DNA of 64,000 nt, taken from Pilatotrama ljubarskyi. Its lineage: Eukaryota; Basidiomycota; Agaricomycetes; Polyporales; Polyporaceae. The notes beneath the pieces are model-generated. The model searched no databases. It was not told where the DNA came from and saw only the letters and a list, made by a program, of their open reading frames with translations. The position numbers were made by a program, and so were the translations under genes. Where the stretch lies: positions 554,511 through 618,510 of the forward strand of contig MU277673.1 of assembly GCA_022385805.1 (NCBI GenBank), written 5' to 3'. This document shows, piece after piece, positions 63,100 through 64,000 of this stretch. Each line of letters opens with the position of its first letter. Within the stretch, counting starts at the first letter, position 1.

Positions 63100-63108
63100 G
63101 TATATATA
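63100..63108 (+). promoter_or_regulatory. TATA box of catalase gene
   Basis: GTATATATA stands about 55 bp before the ATG at 63160. A TGACGTCG sequence at 63061-63068 resembles a CRE/ATF half-palindrome some 35 bp further upstream. Confidence 0.55.
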
Positions 63109-63159
63109 CTGCGCGCCCGCCATGCACGATATCCTCGCTACGCTGAACCGCTCTCAACC

Positions 63160-64000
63160 ATGTCGTCTGCCATCGGGTCCGTCAAGCAGGCTTTCACGTC
63201 CGTAACCGGCCAGACCGCCAAGGTCGCAGACCTCGAGAAGGCCATCATCGACCCTGCGAAGAAGCCCACGAAGGGCCTCACCACCGACCATGGCGTCTTC
63301 ATTGCCGACACCGACAACTGGTATGTCCCTATATGCATGTCAGCATGCACGTTCTATTGATGCGTGCATGTCTAGGCTGCAGGCCAGCAATGGTTCGCGC
63401 CCAGGTCCCGCTCTTCTGGAAGACCAGGTTAGTTGATTGCGATACTGTCCCGCACACGCTTCTGACGATTGGCTTCATCAGATTGCGCGCGAGAAGATAA
63501 TGCGCTTCGACCATGAGCGCATCCCGGAGGTATGTGTTTGACCGTCCTGCGACAGAAGGAGTTGTCTGAAGGTTATACTCGCAGCGTGTTGTCCACGCTC
63601 GTGGTGCCGGTGCACATGGCTACTTCAGGGTACGTAGCGATGTTATATTGATAGTAGTCTCTTGCTGATATACAGTGTCGACGCTTTCAGGTTTACGATG
63701 ACCGAGCATCCAAGTATACCTATGCACCCGTCTTGACCGACCCATCCCGTATCACCCCTACCTTCGTGCGGTTCAGCACCGTCCAAGGCTCCCGTGGCAG
63801 TGCGGTAGGTTTGTTCACTTCACTGCATAAGCACATTCATAAACAATCGCTCAGGATACCGTTCGTGACGTTCGAGGATTCGCTACGAAGTTTTACACTC
63901 AAGAGGGAAACTGGGACCTCGTCGGCAACAATATCCCTGTGTTCTTCATCCAGGATGCTATCAAGTTCCCCGACGTCATCCATGCTGTGAAGCCTGAGCC
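63160..64000 (+). CDS. Catalase (5' part, cut by window end)
   Basis: The exons encode [17 protein letters not shown], then [33 protein letters not shown] and [14 protein letters not shown] with the distal catalytic histidine, then [40 protein letters not shown] and [20 protein letters not shown] with the heme-pocket asparagine. This is a heme catalase that dismutates hydrogen peroxide to water and oxygen. The C-terminus lies outside the window, so small- or large-subunit type and any peroxisomal signal cannot be judged. Introns are 50-65 nt. The upstream TATA and CRE-like site suggest stress control. Confidence 0.96.

Larger units (their letters stand above)
60243..63159. other. Three-kilobase stretch without a recognised gene
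   Basis: The C2H2 3' flank runs to about 60.85 kb, with a possible poly(A) signal AATAAA at 60849-60854. Between 61.0 and 62.4 kb both strands carry moderately long frames with no recognised motif; one plus-strand run (QFFGGEYNTRCEP) faintly recalls WSC-domain repeats but cannot be extended. The last 600 bp is the catalase promoter. Confidence 0.45.

Overview
This 64 kb window is nuclear DNA of a filamentous basidiomycete, most likely an Agaricomycete. The evidence is GC-rich coding sequence split by many short GT-AG introns (mostly 48-62 nt, often with a CTAAC or CTAAT branch site), tight head-to-head gene pairs, pyrimidine-rich promoters, and proteins of typical fungal type (Mdj1, Tim21, Aim18, Blm10, class III chitinase, F-box proteins). 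The lineage is inferred; no taxon marker is present. Exon boundaries were found by reading both strands and matching splice sites to conserved protein motifs.

Layout. 0-1.3 kb: secreted glycine-rich repeat protein with dibasic sites. 1.5-8.4 kb: housekeeping cluster with ecdysoneless/SGT1 (-), vacuolar ATPase subunit F (+), TIM21 (-) and AIM18-type chalcone-isomerase-fold protein (-). 8.75-16.6 kb: very intron-rich BLM10/PA200 proteasome activator. 19.7-22.4 kb: tandem CCCH zinc-finger protein. 23.1-24.8 kb: choline/ethanolamine kinase (-). 25.5 kb: a 307-bp Harbinger-like MITE. 27.4-30.0 kb: MFS transporter (-). 31.4-33.2 kb: mitochondrial DnaJ MDJ1 (-). 34.6-35.2 kb: SET-domain protein (-). 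35.4-36.8 kb: casein kinase 2 alpha. 37.4-39.8 kb: GH18 chitinase with two chitin-binding modules. 42.3-43.3 kb: conserved protein of unknown function (-). 44.6-46.4 kb: F-box-type protein. 47.1-47.9 kb: AP-3 sigma adaptin. 48.4-49.5 kb: Mediator subunit MED6 (-). 49.8-52.1 kb: NRAMP metal transporter. 52.3 kb: intron-containing tRNA-Lys. 52.6-55.0 kb: GPI-type serine carboxypeptidase (-). 59.0-60.2 kb: C2H2 transcription factor. From 63.2 kb to the window end: 5' part of a catalase.

Themes. Three genes serve mitochondrial import and folding or mitochondrial proteins (TIM21, AIM18, MDJ1). Several handle protein turnover and trafficking (BLM10, F-box, AP-3 sigma, V-ATPase F, carboxypeptidase). 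Others are regulators (CK2, MED6, SET, CCCH, C2H2). Four pairs share short divergent promoters. Five stretches of 2.5-4 kb (16.6-19.7, 24.9-27.4, 39.8-42.3, 55.0-59.0 and 60.2-63.2 kb) hold no gene I can recognise and may contain degenerate or lineage-specific sequence.

I found no CRISPR, phage or prokaryotic system. The most interesting items are the duplicated Kex2-type secreted protein, several micro-exons (8, 9 and 21 nt) that must be spliced to restore key motifs, a set of stop-free 3n introns that look like coding sequence, a tail-to-tail coding overlap, and the MITE.
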